In this document: positions 51,513 through 62,100 of the stretch, one piece after another
How the letters are laid out: each line of letters opens with the position of its first letter
How positions within the stretch are numbered: the first letter of the stretch is position 1
Assembly (NCBI RefSeq): GCF_000463015.1
Contig: NC_022247.1
Coordinates: 3,286,001 to 3,350,000, forward strand
Reading direction: 5' to 3'
Origin: Variovorax paradoxus B4
Lineage (GTDB): Bacteria; Pseudomonadota; Gammaproteobacteria; Burkholderiales; Burkholderiaceae_C
Length of the DNA stretch: 64,000 nt
Position numbers and translations under genes: made by a program
Notes under the pieces: generated by a model
What the model was told of the DNA's origin: nothing
Database searches by the model: none
What the model saw: the letters and a program-made list of their open reading frames with translations, nothing else

Positions 51513-54500
51513 TCACTTCATGCCCAGGTTGAGTTCGGCGCCGGGCTTCCAGTCGGCATCGCCCGCCTTGGTCTTCACGGCGCCGAGGAACAGGCGCTCG
51601 CTCGGCAGCTTCTGCGCCAGGAGGTAGTCGCGCACCACGGCGCCGCGCTCCACGGCCAGCTGCCGCATCGACTCCTCGTCGACCGGAATGCTCGCGAGCA
51701 GCAGGTTTTCCATTTCCTTCACCGGCAGGTCCTTGGCCAGTCCGACCATGTTGCGCGGCTTGGTGATGTCCGCGCGCTTGTACACGGCGGTCAGCAGCTC
51801 GGGGTATTCGGCATCGGTCACCGGCGGCACATTGGTGCCCTCCTGGCCGCCGCGCACCGCCACGCGCCGCTTCTCGGCCTGGGCGAGTTGGCGCAGGCGC
51901 TGGCGCTGGTAGGCGTCGCGCTCCCGCTCGAGGCTGGCCGTGCCGACCACCGTCATCTGCAGGGTCGGACGGTCGGTCAGGGCCTTGACGACCTTGTCCA
52001 GGCTCTCCTTGGCGGCACCACTGAGCACTGAACTTCCGGGCTCGAAGGTGATGGTGCTCGACTCGCCGCTGCCCCCGCCGAGTCCGCCGGTCAGCAGGCT
52101 GAACGGCGAGGTCACGGCCTTGACGATCAGGTTGACCACCGCCTTGAAGATCAGCGGGCCGATGCTGAACTGCGGATCGTTGAGCGAGCCCCTGAGCGGC
52201 AGGTCCACGTCGATCACGCCGTTGCGGTCGGCCAGCAGGGCCACCGCGAGCCGCACCGGCAGGCTGTTGGGAGCGCCCTGCACTTCATCGCCGAACTGCA
52301 GTTGATTGAGCACCAGCTTGTTGGTGGCCGTGAGCTGGCCATCGGGCGCGATCTTGTAGTTGACGTCCATGCTCATCTTGCCGCGCTCGATGCCGTGGCC
52401 GGCATAGCGCACCGAGTACGGCGACAGCGGAGCCAGGTCGAGATCGCGCATCTTGGCGGTGATGTCGAGTTCGAGCGGCTTGACCAGCGGGTTGAGCTTG
52501 CCGGTGATTTCCAGCGCGGCGGTCTGCTGCGCCTTGCCGCGCAGTTCCAGGTCGGCCAGCGCGGGGCGGCCGCCCTCGCCCTTGGGCGGGTTCGACGAGA
52601 AGGAACTGAGCTTGCCGGTCAGCTCGCTCAGGTCGGCCGAATAGTTGGGCTTCACGAACAGGTCGGTGAAATCGACCCTGCCGTTGACCAGGCTCATCGG
52701 GCCGAAATTGATGACCGGCTTGGGTCCTGAATCGGCCTCGGCCTGCGCGGTTGCGACGGGCGCCGCGGCCGGCTTTGCCGGCTCGGGACCGCCGCCGACC
52801 ATGGCCTCGGCCGACACCGGCGCGCCGCCCTGCTGCTGCCCGCCCCGTGTCGTGGTGGTGGTTCCGCCGAGGCTCCGGCGGGACTTGACCTCCGCGCTTG
52901 CCGCGGCGGCGGCGTTGGCATCCGCCTCGCCCTTCTTGGTGAGGTTCACCAGGTTGAGCCGGCCGGTGGGGTCGACGATCACGCGGGCGAAGAAATCGGT
53001 CAGCGTGGTTTCCCGCACGTCCACCGCCGGCGCCGCATTGGGCGCCATGCTCACCTGCAGGCCGCGCAGGCTCAGGGTCTTCCAGCTCAGCAGCTGGTTG
53101 GTATTGCGGTCGAAGCCCGGCGACTGGGTCAGCGAGATGCTGTTGGCGCGGAAGTCGTCCAGCGCCGTGTCCCCGGCCAGCTTGATCGTCATGCCGGCCG
53201 GCGCGCTCGCGTAGCGCACGGTCCCTTTGTAGCTGGCAAAGGCGCGGCGAATGTCGACGTTGAGCGCGTCGGCATAGTAGGCCTTGAAGGCATGGGCCGG
53301 GAACGAGGCCACTTCGAGCCGGCCCTCGGCCGAGAGCGGCTTGAGCACCACGTTGCCCTTGTAGTCGAAACGGCCCGGCTCCGAACGCCGGGAACCGATG
53401 CGCCCCGAGACCTGCAAAGGCGAGACCGTGCTGGTTTCGGGCGCGATCTTCTGGGCCTTCAGGCTGAGCGCCGTGATCTCGACGGCCACCGGCGTGGCGC
53501 TGGCCTTGTCGGCATAGGAAAGCGTGCCGTTGTCGACCGCCAGGGTGCCGATGGTCAATGCCCAAGGCGTGGTGTTGGCGCCGGGCGGCGCCGCTTCGGG
53601 GCCCGAGCCTGCGGGCTTGGGCGCGGCCGCCTTGGCCTGCGCCGTTGCGCCGCCGCCGGCCGGTGTCTTGAGCCAGCGCTCGAACATCCAGCGCTTTTCG
53701 CTGTCGCGCTCGACCTGCACCTTCGGATTGGTGGCGGTGAACGAGGCCACGTTCAGCGTGTGCTTGGTCATGTCGACCTCGGCATCGACCAGCTCGAAGC
53801 GCCCGACGCTTGCCAGCGCGGTCTTCGCCTGGGTGAGCGCCAGGCCGTCGATGGCCACGCGCCGCGCCTTGAAGCGCAGATCGGGCTGGGCCCAGGCGAC
53901 CTCGACCTGGCCGCTGAGCTTGCCGTCGAGCGTGGGCTCCAGGCTCTGCGCCAGGTAGGGTGCCGCCAGCGACAGCGGCAGCGCGTCGACCTCGGTCTGC
54001 ACCTCGGCCGCCTTGTCGGTGGCGTTGCCCTGGAACTTGAGCGTGGCGCCGGCAATGGCGGTGCTGCCGCTGAACCGGGCCGGCTTCTCCATGGGCCAGG
54101 TGAGCTCGGTCAGATCGAGGCCGAGCGCGGTTGTCTCGATGGCCGCGGCCGGCTGAACGGTTTCGTCGCGCCATCCGATGCGCCCGCCGCTCAGGGCCAC
54201 CTTGTCGACCCGAACCTTCAGCTTCGGCTTTTCCGGGGCCTTGCCATCCGGCGCGCTTGCGGCGGCGGCAGGGGCTTGCGCCACCTTCTCTGCCGCTCCG
54301 GTGGCCGGATCGGTGGCCAGCAAGTTCAGCTGGCCCTTGGCATCGCGCGCGACCGCAAGCTGCGGATTGGCCAGCGCCACCTCGCTCATGTGAAACACCG
54401 ACTCCAGCGGCCGCACGTCGGCCAGCGCCAGCTTGAGCGAATCGAAGCCCAGCAGGTCCCGGCCCCTGGCGTCGCCGAGCTTGGCCTTGTGCGCCTCGAC

Positions 54501-55325
54501 GGTGCCGGTGATCTTGAGGCCGGCGGTGGCGGCTCGCTCGAAATCGATCTTCAGGTCGGCATCCAGGCTGCCCGCCTGCAGCTTCACCGGCAGGCCGCCC
54601 GGGATATAGCCCAGGTAGGGCACCAGGTCGAGCCCCTTGAACTGCACGTGGGCGTCGGTCTTGCGGCTTTCGGCGAACGGCGTGGTGAGCGCCGCCGAAT
54701 CGAACTTGCTGCCGTTGAGCGCGAAAGCCAGCTTGGGCTCGGTGTTGATGTCGCGCTTGGAGGCCAGATTGCTCAGGAATGGCACGCTGAGCACGAAGTC
54801 GCGCAGTTCGTGCTTGCGCTTGACGGTCTGGTCGTCGAAATCGACGGCGCCGTCCTTGATCGAGATGTTGTAGATCGCAAAACGCGCCGGCTCGGCCTTG
54901 GGATCGGGCGGCGGGCCGGCGGCGAGCTTGGCCAGGATGTCGTCGATGTCGTACTTGCCATCCGCGAGGTGCGTGAGCAGGATGGCCGGCGCCTCGACCG
55001 TCACCGCATCGATCACCGGCGCCAGGCGCAGGATCGATTGAAGTTCGGCATCGGCATAGATGCGCTTGACCGCCACCTGGGGCCCGCTGCCGTCGGCCGT
55101 GGCAATGCGCAGGTCGTTCAGCGCGAGCTCGAGGGTCCAGGGCTTGAAGTCGATCTTGCCGACGGTGACCTGCCGGCCAAGCTTCTCGCTCGCAATCTTC
55201 TGGATCTGGCTCTTGGCAATGGGCGGTACCGCCAGCCAGGCAAGGGCCCAGAGCCCCAGAAGAACAAGCACGGCGACGATCCCGCGTCGCACCCATCTAT
55301 TTTGTTTGAGGGAAGCTACATCCAT
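51513..55325 (-). CDS. AsmA-like DUF748 envelope protein
   Basis: 1270 residues. A single N-terminal membrane anchor (residues 14-33, VAVLVLLGLWALAWLAVPPI) is followed by a very long periplasmic region of AsmA/DUF748 type. Examples are LGRQVTVGKIDFKPWTLELA near the start and GHGIERGKMSMDVNYKI late. The C-terminal 200 residues contain an OmpA-like segment (SSTITFEPGSSVLSGAAKES). Such bridge-like proteins are thought to help lipid transport between membranes. The start is the ATG just before the hydrophobic anchor. An attenuator-like hairpin lies in its leader. Confidence 0.86.
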   Translation of the reverse strand: MDVASLKQNRWVRRGIVAVLVLLGLWALAWLAVPPIAKSQIQKIASEKLGRQVTVGKIDFKPWTLELALNDLRIATADGSGPQVAVKRIYADAELQSILRLAPVIDAVTVEAPAILLTHLADGKYDIDDILAKLAAGPPPDPKAEPARFAIYNISIKDGAVDFDDQTVKRKHELRDFVLSVPFLSNLASKRDINTEPKLAFALNGSKFDSAALTTPFAESRKTDAHVQFKGLDLVPYLGYIPGGLPVKLQAGSLDADLKIDFERAATAGLKITGTVEAHKAKLGDARGRDLLGFDSLKLALADVRPLESVFHMSEVALANPQLAVARDAKGQLNLLATDPATGAAEKVAQAPAAAASAPDGKAPEKPKLKVRVDKVALSGGRIGWRDETVQPAAAIETTALGLDLTELTWPMEKPARFSGSTAIAGATLKFQGNATDKAAEVQTEVDALPLSLAAPYLAQSLEPTLDGKLSGQVEVAWAQPDLRFKARRVAIDGLALTQAKTALASVGRFELVDAEVDMTKHTLNVASFTATNPKVQVERDSEKRWMFERWLKTPAGGGATAQAKAAAPKPAGSGPEAAPPGANTTPWALTIGTLAVDNGTLSYADKASATPVAVEITALSLKAQKIAPETSTVSPLQVSGRIGSRRSEPGRFDYKGNVVLKPLSAEGRLEVASFPAHAFKAYYADALNVDIRRAFASYKGTVRYASAPAGMTIKLAGDTALDDFRANSISLTQSPGFDRNTNQLLSWKTLSLRGLQVSMAPNAAPAVDVRETTLTDFFARVIVDPTGRLNLVNLTKKGEADANAAAAASAEVKSRRSLGGTTTTTRGGQQQGGAPVSAEAMVGGGPEPAKPAAAPVATAQAEADSGPKPVINFGPMSLVNGRVDFTDLFVKPNYSADLSELTGKLSSFSSNPPKGEGGRPALADLELRGKAQQTAALEITGKLNPLVKPLELDITAKMRDLDLAPLSPYSVRYAGHGIERGKMSMDVNYKIAPDGQLTATNKLVLNQLQFGDEVQGAPNSLPVRLAVALLADRNGVIDVDLPLRGSLNDPQFSIGPLIFKAVVNLIVKAVTSPFSLLTGGLGGGSGESSTITFEPGSSVLSGAAKESLDKVVKALTDRPTLQMTVVGTASLERERDAYQRQRLRQLAQAEKRRVAVRGGQEGTNVPPVTDAEYPELLTAVYKRADITKPRNMVGLAKDLPVKEMENLLLASIPVDEESMRQLAVERGAVVRDYLLAQKLPSERLFLGAVKTKAGDADWKPGAELNLGMK

Positions 55326-55367
55326 CGCGGGAGTGTGCCGCAAAGAAGCACGGAGCCGGAAACAAGA

Positions 55368-55406
55368 AAGCCCGGCAATTCGACGAAAAGTCTCATTGCC
55401 GGGCTT
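55368..55406 (-). terminator. Intrinsic terminator in the leader of the DUF748 gene
   Basis: A perfect 12-base stem (aagcccggcaat / attgccgggctt) with a 15-base loop. On the minus strand the stem is followed by TCTTGTTTCC, a moderate U tract. It lies 43 bases upstream of the DUF748 start, where no minus-strand gene ends, so it would act as a leader attenuator or end a short RNA. Confidence 0.55.
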
Positions 55407-55675
55407 GATGGCGGGCACAAAACCCATGCCATCGCTTCGCGCGACCGGAAGTCAATGGTTCCTGCCGTGCTGGCAGCAAGAGATTGCCACCATGGATCCT
55501 CCATCGTTCCAGCCCTTGACTTGCACCTCGGGCTGCCGGATTTCGGAAAACCGCCTGAGAACTCAGGCGTGTTCAGATTAGGCGCCCCACCCCGGCATTG
55601 CAATGCCCTCTCCCAAGGGATTTCCCTGAGACTTTGTTTAAATATGTAATGGAATAAGGAAATAGCTTCTTATAC

Positions 55676-55703
55676 TTGACCGAGTATTTAGCCGCGCTAG
55701 AAT
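55676..55703 (+). promoter_or_regulatory. Sigma-70 promoter of the transglycosylase gene
   Basis: TTGACC (55676-55681), a 16-base spacer and TAGAAT (55698-55703) form a good housekeeping promoter in an AT-rich island; transcription would begin near 55710. The leader to the gene at 55902 is about 190 bases and shows no riboswitch I recognise. The rest of the gap (55407-55670) shows no gene. Confidence 0.65.
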
Positions 55704-55901
55704 CCCGCCTGCCCCTGGCTGCCCCAGACCCAGCAGGGGCCACCTGAATCCGCTGCCGAGTTCCCCCGGCTTGATCAGGCCACCGCGCTCCCACCCTACC
55801 CCTCCATGCGCGGAGCCTGATTCGTACCAATCCAAGCGCCGCTGCCTTCATCCATCGCCTCACCGGCGCTGCGACCAGGTGCCGCACAGAAAGGAAGAGC
55901 G

Positions 55902-56759
55902 ATGAACAAGGCGTTTGATGCCACGGCCCGCGGGCTGAGGACCTTTGTGTCCGATGTGGCAGACGGCTTTTTTGAAATCACCCACAACGGGTTTGCGCTG
56001 GTTGGCCTGGCCATCGTGTTCGCGGCCCTCGCCCTGGTGGCGCGGCCCGACCTGCGCAAGACCGGCGAGGAACAGCTCATGGGCTGGCTGCAGTCGCGCA
56101 AGCCCGCGCCCGAAGCCACCGACCTGGAGCCGACCGCCATCGTGCGCACCACGGCCGCGAGCCCCGGCGACCTGCCCAAGCAGCAGGCTGCCGTGGCCTA
56201 TTGGCTCAGCAAGAAGTACCGCGTGGCGGCCGAACCGCTGAGCGTTCTGGTTGCAGAAGCGTACCACCTGGGCAAGCGAACCAAGCTCGACCCGACGCTG
56301 ATCCTTGCCATCATGGCCGTCGAATCGAGCTTCAATCCGTTCGCCCAGAGCCATGTGGGTGCACAAGGCCTGATGCAGGTCATGACGCGCGTGCACGGCG
56401 ACAAGTACGAAAGCGCGGGCGGCACGCTCACCGCCTTCGACCCCGTGACCAACATGCGCGTTGGCGTGAAGGTGCTGCAGGAATGCATCGCCCGCGCCGG
56501 ATCGCTCGAAGGCGGCCTGCGCTACTACGTGGGCGCTGCCAACCTCGAGGACGACGGGGGCTATGCGGGCAAGGTCCTGGCCGAGCACGAACGGCTGGTG
56601 CAGGTGGCCAACGGCCGCAATCCCCCGACGATGATGGTGCCACCGGCACCGGTCGTGCGCGCACAGCCTATTCCCGTCGCGACGCCGCCCAAGCCGCAAC
56701 AGGCTGCCGAACCGGCAGCCGACCCGCAGAAAGTGGCCCTGCTTTCGGAAGTTTCCTGA
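55902..56759 (+). CDS. Membrane-anchored lytic transglycosylase (SLT domain)
   Basis: 285 residues. An N-terminal transmembrane helix (about 30-48, GLAIVFAALALVARP) is followed by a linker and a goose-lysozyme-like SLT domain (about 105-235). That domain has the catalytic Glu in MAVESSFNP, plus GAQGLMQVM and a GLRYYVGAAN motif. A Pro/Ala-rich tail ends it. It cleaves peptidoglycan glycan strands. Preceded by the promoter at 55676. Confidence 0.88.
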   Translation: MNKAFDATARGLRTFVSDVADGFFEITHNGFALVGLAIVFAALALVARPDLRKTGEEQLMGWLQSRKPAPEATDLEPTAIVRTTAASPGDLPKQQAAVAYWLSKKYRVAAEPLSVLVAEAYHLGKRTKLDPTLILAIMAVESSFNPFAQSHVGAQGLMQVMTRVHGDKYESAGGTLTAFDPVTNMRVGVKVLQECIARAGSLEGGLRYYVGAANLEDDGGYAGKVLAEHERLVQVANGRNPPTMMVPPAPVVRAQPIPVATPPKPQQAAEPAADPQKVALLSEVS

Positions 56760-56782
56760 GGCCCTGCGCTACACTTCACCCC

Positions 56783-56898
56783 GTACGCGACTGGCGATAG
56801 GCGCAGCACCCCCCACGGTGCCACGCGCTGACGTGGAATACCACTGGGAAGCGTACCGCCTGGCATCCATACAGGCGTTCAGCCGTTCGCCTGGGCAG
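56783..56898 (+). ncRNA. ZTP riboswitch (pfl motif) upstream of glyA
   Basis: The leader has the pfl/ZTP pattern. gtacgc (56783-56788) pairs with gcgtac (56851-56856), with GACTGGCG just inside the first strand. An internal GTGG-AATA-CCAC hairpin (56833-56844) is followed by CTGGGAAGCG. The 3' domain ends in the diagnostic CGCCTGGGCA (56889-56898). A short hairpin CCTTGTT...AACAAGG (56900-56922) sits between it and the glyA ribosome site. ZTP/ZMP signals low 10-formyl-folate; glyA is a known target of this class. Confidence 0.85.
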
Positions 56899-56944
56899 CC
56901 CTTGTTTGGTTGAAGAACAAGGACCTCGTCTTCAAAGGACTGCC

Positions 56945-58189
56945 ATGTACAACCGCAATATCCTGGTCGAACAGACCGATCCCGAAATCTGGGCTGCCAT
57001 CCAGGCCGAAAACGCGCGCCAGGAACACCACATCGAACTGATCGCGAGCGAAAACTACGCTTCGCCGGCCGTCATGGCCGCCCAGGGTTCGCAGCTCACC
57101 AACAAATACGCCGAAGGTTACCCGGGCAAGCGCTACTACGGCGGCTGCGAGTACGTCGACGTGGCCGAGCAACTGGCCATCGACCGCGTCAAGCAGATCT
57201 TCGGCGCCGACGCCGCCAACGTGCAGCCGCACTGCGGCGCCTCGGCCAACGAGGCCGTGATGCTGGCCTTCCTGAAGCCCGGCGACACCATCATGGGCAT
57301 GAGCCTGGCCGAAGGCGGCCACCTGACTCACGGCATGCCCCTCAACATGAGCGGCAAGTGGTTCAACGTGGTGAGCTACGGCCTGGACGCCAACGAAGCC
57401 ATCGACTACGACGCGATGGAACGCAAGGCGCACGAGCACATGCCCAAGCTGATCATCGCGGGCGCCTCGGCCTACTCGCTGCGCATCGACTTCGAGCGCT
57501 TTGCCAAGGTGGCCAAGGACGTGGGCGCGATCTTCATGGTCGACATCGCCCACTACGCCGGCCTGGTGGCCGCGGGCGTGTACCCCAACCCGGTGCCGCA
57601 TGCCGACGTGGTCACATCCACCACCCACAAGAGCCTGCGCGGCCCGCGCGGCGGCATCATTTTGATGAAGTCGCAGCATGAGAAAGCCATCAACAGTGCG
57701 ATCTTCCCGGGCCTGCAAGGCGGCCCGCTGATGCACGTGATCGCCGCCAAGGCCGTCGCGTTCAAGGAAGCCATGGCGCCCGAGTTCAAGGCCTACCAGC
57801 AGCAGGTGGTCAAGAACGCCCAGATCGTGGCCGACACCCTCACCGAGCGCGGCCTGCGCATCGTGAGCGGACGCACCGAAAGCCACGTGATGCTGGTCGA
57901 TTTGCGCGCCAAGGGCATCACCGGCAAGGAAGCCGAAGCCGTGCTGGGCAGCGCCCACATGACGATCAACAAGAACGCGATCCCGAACGACCCTGAAAAG
58001 CCGATGGTGACCAGCGGCGTGCGCATCGGCACCCCCGCCATGACCACGCGCGGCTTCAAGGACGAAGAGGCGCGCATCACCGCGAACCTGATCGCCGACG
58101 TGCTAGAGAACCCGCGCGACGCCGCCAACATCGATGCGGTCCGCGCCAAGGTCCACGCGCTGACAAGCCGGTTCCCGGTCTACCGCTGA
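56945..58189 (+). CDS. glyA: Serine hydroxymethyltransferase
   Basis: 414 residues. It interconverts serine and glycine with tetrahydrofolate, the main folate C1 supply. The PLP-lysine motif is [34 protein letters not shown] and [15 protein letters not shown] are conserved. The ATG has AAAGGAC four bases upstream and lies 47 bases past the riboswitch. nrdR follows 21 bases after the stop. Confidence 0.97.
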   Translation: MYNRNILVEQTDPEIWAAIQAENARQEHHIELIASENYASPAVMAAQGSQLTNKYAEGYPGKRYYGGCEYVDVAEQLAIDRVKQIFGADAANVQPHCGASANEAVMLAFLKPGDTIMGMSLAEGGHLTHGMPLNMSGKWFNVVSYGLDANEAIDYDAMERKAHEHMPKLIIAGASAYSLRIDFERFAKVAKDVGAIFMVDIAHYAGLVAAGVYPNPVPHADVVTSTTHKSLRGPRGGIILMKSQHEKAINSAIFPGLQGGPLMHVIAAKAVAFKEAMAPEFKAYQQQVVKNAQIVADTLTERGLRIVSGRTESHVMLVDLRAKGITGKEAEAVLGSAHMTINKNAIPNDPEKPMVTSGVRIGTPAMTTRGFKDEEARITANLIADVLENPRDAANIDAVRAKVHALTSRFPVYR

Positions 58190-58210
58190 TTCCGAAGAAA
58201 ACGCGGCCGC

Positions 58211-58654
58211 ATGAAATGCCCTTTTTGCGGTCATCTCGAAACGCAGGTTGTCGAGACCCGCGTTTCGGAAGACGCCGACTTCGTGCGCAGGCGCCGCCAG
58301 TGCAGCGCCTGCGACAAGCGCTTCACCACCTATGAGCGGCCGGACGTCAACTTTCCGGTGGTCGTCAAGAAGGACGGCAGCCGCGCCGACTTCGAATCGG
58401 GCAAGGTCCGCGCCTCGATGATGCTGGCGCTGCGCAAGCGGCCGGTCAGCATCGAGCAGATCGACAACGCCCTGCTGCGCATCGAGCAGAAGCTTTTGGC
58501 CAGCGGCCTGCGCGAAATCGATTCGACCAAGGTGGGCGAACTCGTGATGCGCGAACTGAAAAAGCTCGACAAGGTGGCGTACGTGCGCTTTGCCTCGGTG
58601 TACCGCAGCTTCGAGGACGTGGACGAGTTCCGGCAGCTGCTGCGCGACATCTGA
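58211..58654 (+). CDS. nrdR: Ribonucleotide reductase transcriptional repressor
   Basis: 147 residues. A zinc ribbon with MKCPFCG (Cys3, Cys6) and [12 protein letters not shown] is followed by an ATP-cone (residues 49-139). It represses nrd genes according to dATP/ATP. Located directly after glyA, as in many betaproteobacteria. Confidence 0.97.
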   Translation: MKCPFCGHLETQVVETRVSEDADFVRRRRQCSACDKRFTTYERPDVNFPVVVKKDGSRADFESGKVRASMMLALRKRPVSIEQIDNALLRIEQKLLASGLREIDSTKVGELVMRELKKLDKVAYVRFASVYRSFEDVDEFRQLLRDI

Positions 58655-58669
58655 AGAGGAAGCCCGCGC

Positions 58670-59095
58670 TCAGCGGTTCCAGCAGGCCTGCACCAGCGCA
58701 TTCGACGCGCTGGTCAGGCCGGCCGCCAGCTTGACGCCCTGCTGGTTCACCGTGAGTATTCCGCACTCGTCGGCGGCCGAGGCGCCCTTCGGCTCGGCCC
58801 GCAGCGTGTAGGTGGTCGCGGTTCTTGCCGCATAGCTGATGGCGTAGCTGGCCGTGCCGGACGATGGCGACTGGTTCGGCCCGGCCGGCAGCGCAACGGT
58901 CGACGGCGGATACTGGCCGTTGGCCGTCAGGTAGCGCTCGGTCCATTGGGCCGCCTGCAGCAGTTGCTGCTTGGCATCGGCCCGCTTGGCCCGCAACACG
59001 TAGCGCATGTAGCTCGGATAGGCGATCGCGGCCAGGATGGCGATCACCGCCGTCACGATCATGAGTTCGACCAGCGTGAAGCCGCGCGAACGCAT
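58670..59095 (-). CDS. pilE: Type IV pilin-like protein PilE
   Basis: 141 residues. The short leader MRSRG is cleaved before FTLVELMIVTAVIAILAAIA, the class III prepilin signal with Glu5, followed by a 50-residue helix and a C-terminal domain with a Cys pair (DECGILTV and QACWNR). I chose the ATG at 59095, which has AAAGG four bases upstream; ATGs at 59134 and 59158 would give an unusually long leader. It follows pilY1 in the minor pilin operon. Confidence 0.87.
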   Translation of the reverse strand: MRSRGFTLVELMIVTAVIAILAAIAYPSYMRYVLRAKRADAKQQLLQAAQWTERYLTANGQYPPSTVALPAGPNQSPSSGTASYAISYAARTATTYTLRAEPKGASAADECGILTVNQQGVKLAAGLTSASNALVQACWNR

Positions 59096-59157
59096 CTGGC
59101 CTTTGTGGGTCTGCGCGTCGGGATATTTGTTCATGGCTTGGGCGCGCTGCGCGGTCA

Positions 59158-62100
59158 TCAATTCGACGAGATCAGGTTGCGCCAGCCGAAACGGCGCACG
59201 GCTTGCGGCAGCTCGGTCTCGTTGCAGCCGCCGGCCGCATTGCAGATCACGTGCTTGCCTTTTTCCGCGGCGTTCTGCGGCCGAAAGACGATGTCGTCCC
59301 GGCCTGAATGGTTCCGGAAGCCGAGGTAGCTGCCCAGCACGCTGGTGGACCCGTTGTAGGCGATGCCGTCGGGGACGACGCCGCTGAAGAAGTCGATCAC
59401 CATCGACCAACCGTCGTCACTGGTGCCCGGCGCGCAGTCGAGCGAATTGCTCGCCGAGCCGGGAATGGTGGACGAGAACAGCCCTGCGCTGCCGCTCAGC
59501 GCATCGCCCGGATAAACGATGCGCTCCCGGGCGGTTCCCAGTTCCAGGTACCAGCCGCGCTTGCCGCCCGAGCCGCTGTAGCTCACGCCGTGGCTCGACG
59601 CAGTGCGGAATTCCACGTCGCCTTCTTTCACCGTGCCGGTCCCGATGGTCTGCGCCACCAGGTCGGCCAGCGGCGCGGTGCCGGTGCTGCCGTTGGCGCG
59701 GTCCCAGACGCCGTACAGGTACTGCTTGGCGCTGCTGCTTTCGTCGCCGGAGGCAAACAGCCGGCCGGTGCCGAACATCACCATGTAGCCGCCGCGCGGA
59801 TGGTCGACGACCAGCGGTGCGGCCGTGATCGGCTGCGTGGCGCCAGCGGCGAACAGCGGCGCGCCGTCCAGGCTCGATGCGGTGGCGCCGGAGCCCAGGG
59901 TGGCCTTCCAGTCGCTGCTCTTGCCGCTGCTCAGGTCGAACTTCCAGAGGTTGCCGAGCAGGTCGCCGGCATAGACGTAGTCGACCTTGCCGTCGCCGTT
60001 GCGGTCCACGACCTGCGGCGCCGACAGCCCGTTGCCGGTGCCGGCCGACTGCGTGGCGGGCGCGGGAATCTTCAGCACGGACTTGTCGCCGTCGAGGTAC
60101 TGGATCCACAGCATCGCCTTCTCGCTCGTGCTGTTGTAGCCGTTGCCCAGGATCACGGCCCTGCGGCCGTTGTTGAGCGGTGCCACCTGCAGCGCGCGCC
60201 TGGAAAAGGAATCGAGCACGGGTTGCTGGAACTGATGGCCGAGGTCGTCGTCGGCGAGCGCGGTCGTATCGATCACGGCCACGTCGGCGGCGTTGGTCTC
60301 GCCGATATTCTCGGGCTTGGTGACGTCGAGCACGAAGTAGCCCTTGCCGCCCGCCCCCAGCGTGCCCACGAGGAAGGACCTCCACAGCGCCGCCTTCTCG
60401 GTATTGGTGGCCGTAGCGTTGGCGGCCGAACCCATGTAGATGTCGGCCACGAACGGGCTGCCGTCGACGTAGTACCTGTGCGAGTAGGTGCTTTCGCTGA
60501 GCTTCTTGAGTTGGGGCGCCGCCGCCGTGCCATAGACGCCTGCGGGCACATAGGCGAACGCCTCCTGGCCGGTGCCCGCGTTGAAGGCATGCAGCATGCC
60601 GTCGTTGGCACCGACATAGACCATCGGCGTGCGGTCGATGGTCGAGGCGAATGCGGCGTAGCCTTCATGGGTGAAACCGCTGCTGGGCCGCCCCACGTAC
60701 CGGACGCTGGAGCCCACGATGTCGCCCAGCACATGGCCGCGCTTGCGCAGGCCGAGGCCGGCGCCCTCGTTGCTGCGATCGCCGCGCAGGAAGTCGAGCA
60801 CGCCCTGGCCCAGCGCAGTGCTCGCGGTGTCGGTACCGGTGCTGCCCCTGAGCGCCGCCTTCTGCGCATCGCTCAGGCTGGCCCATCGGAACGGCACCCC
60901 GGCACCTGCGGCCGCGGCGCTGGTGGCCGTTGCTGCGGTGGAGCCCGAAAAGCTCAGCACCTTGCGATCGCTGTCGCGCGCGCCGGCCACCGCCATCCGC
61001 ATATCGAGCAGCTCGCGCGCCGACCATGCGGGCGTGGCGGCCAGCTTGCCCTTACTGCCGAACAGCGTGGCGATCACCTTGCCCGACCAATCGGCCGTGT
61101 CGTAGCCACCCTGGTAGGCCGAGGTGGCGCTCGACGCCCTGGAGCCGCTGCCCGAGATCGAGGTCAGCGGGGTGCTGGTGTTGAAAAGGATCTGCGAGAG
61201 GATGGATCGGAAGGCATCGCCGAGCGCCTGCGCGTTCGCGGCCGGCGTGAAGGTGCCTCGGCTGTTGAGCGCGGCGTGCCAGAGGTCCATGCGAACGGCG
61301 GAGGCGTTGGCGGTGAGCTCGTGGTAATAACCGTAGGCGCCGCTTGCGGAATGCCATCTCCCCGTTGCCGCCAAGGTGCTCGCCAGCGGATCCTTCCAGG
61401 GCGATCGAGCCATCGACCAAGCGCGCATAGTCCCCGCTGTAGGTCGGTTGCGACGCGTCCGCCGAAACGGCCGGCACGCCCGTCCACGACGAGGCAGCGC
61501 CAAAGCCGATGGTGTAGGTGTTCAGGTGTTGCCAGGTGGCGGGATCGTTCCTGGGGTTCCAGTACTCGGGGACCGTCGCCGTTCCCACGGTCACGTCGCC
61601 GGGCTCGGCAACGACCTTCTTGAGGTTGTTCGACACGGCGGGTTGCAGGTCGCTGGCCCAGTAATGAAAGGCCATGTCGGCGAGTGTGGGCCAGTATTCC
61701 GCCTTCGGCCACCAGCCAGAGGCGTCTTTCTCCCAGCTGTTGTTGGCCGCACCTGCGTCGTCCTTGTAGGGAGCGCGCGGCACGTAGGCCACGGCATCGG
61801 GCAAGGCGCGACTCGCTCCATCCGCATTGCCGATGGCCGGCATGCCGAGTGCCGCGGGTTCCGGCTTGAATCCAAACAGGTTGTAGTCGCCGTCGGTCAT
61901 GAAGATATGGAAGGACTTGCGGCAACTCGATTGAGTGGCGCCCTCTACGCCCGGGTCGTCCGAATAGGGATTGAACTGGCCTGTCGTCTTCATGTATTCG
62001 CCGGCGCGGGTCATCATGGCGTGCAAGGGTGTTCCACCTTCCGCGGCCAGGGCATCGACCCAGCTCATGAAATTGGCGCGGTGCGTGTCATCCAGCGAGC

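Noticed and set aside
53292..55649. 785-codon plus-strand frame opposite the DUF748 gene
   Set aside because: Shadow of a long AsmA-like gene; the minus-strand product has a proper membrane anchor and OmpA-like segment.
55671..55695. IscR-like half-site (ATACTTGAC) upstream of the transglycosylase gene
   Set aside because: Only the left half fits; the right half does not, no iron-sulphur gene follows, and the same bases are explained by the -35 box.
59308..61623. 771-codon plus-strand frame opposite pilY1
   Set aside because: No domain or start signal; the minus strand shows the PilY1 propeller and calcium loop.
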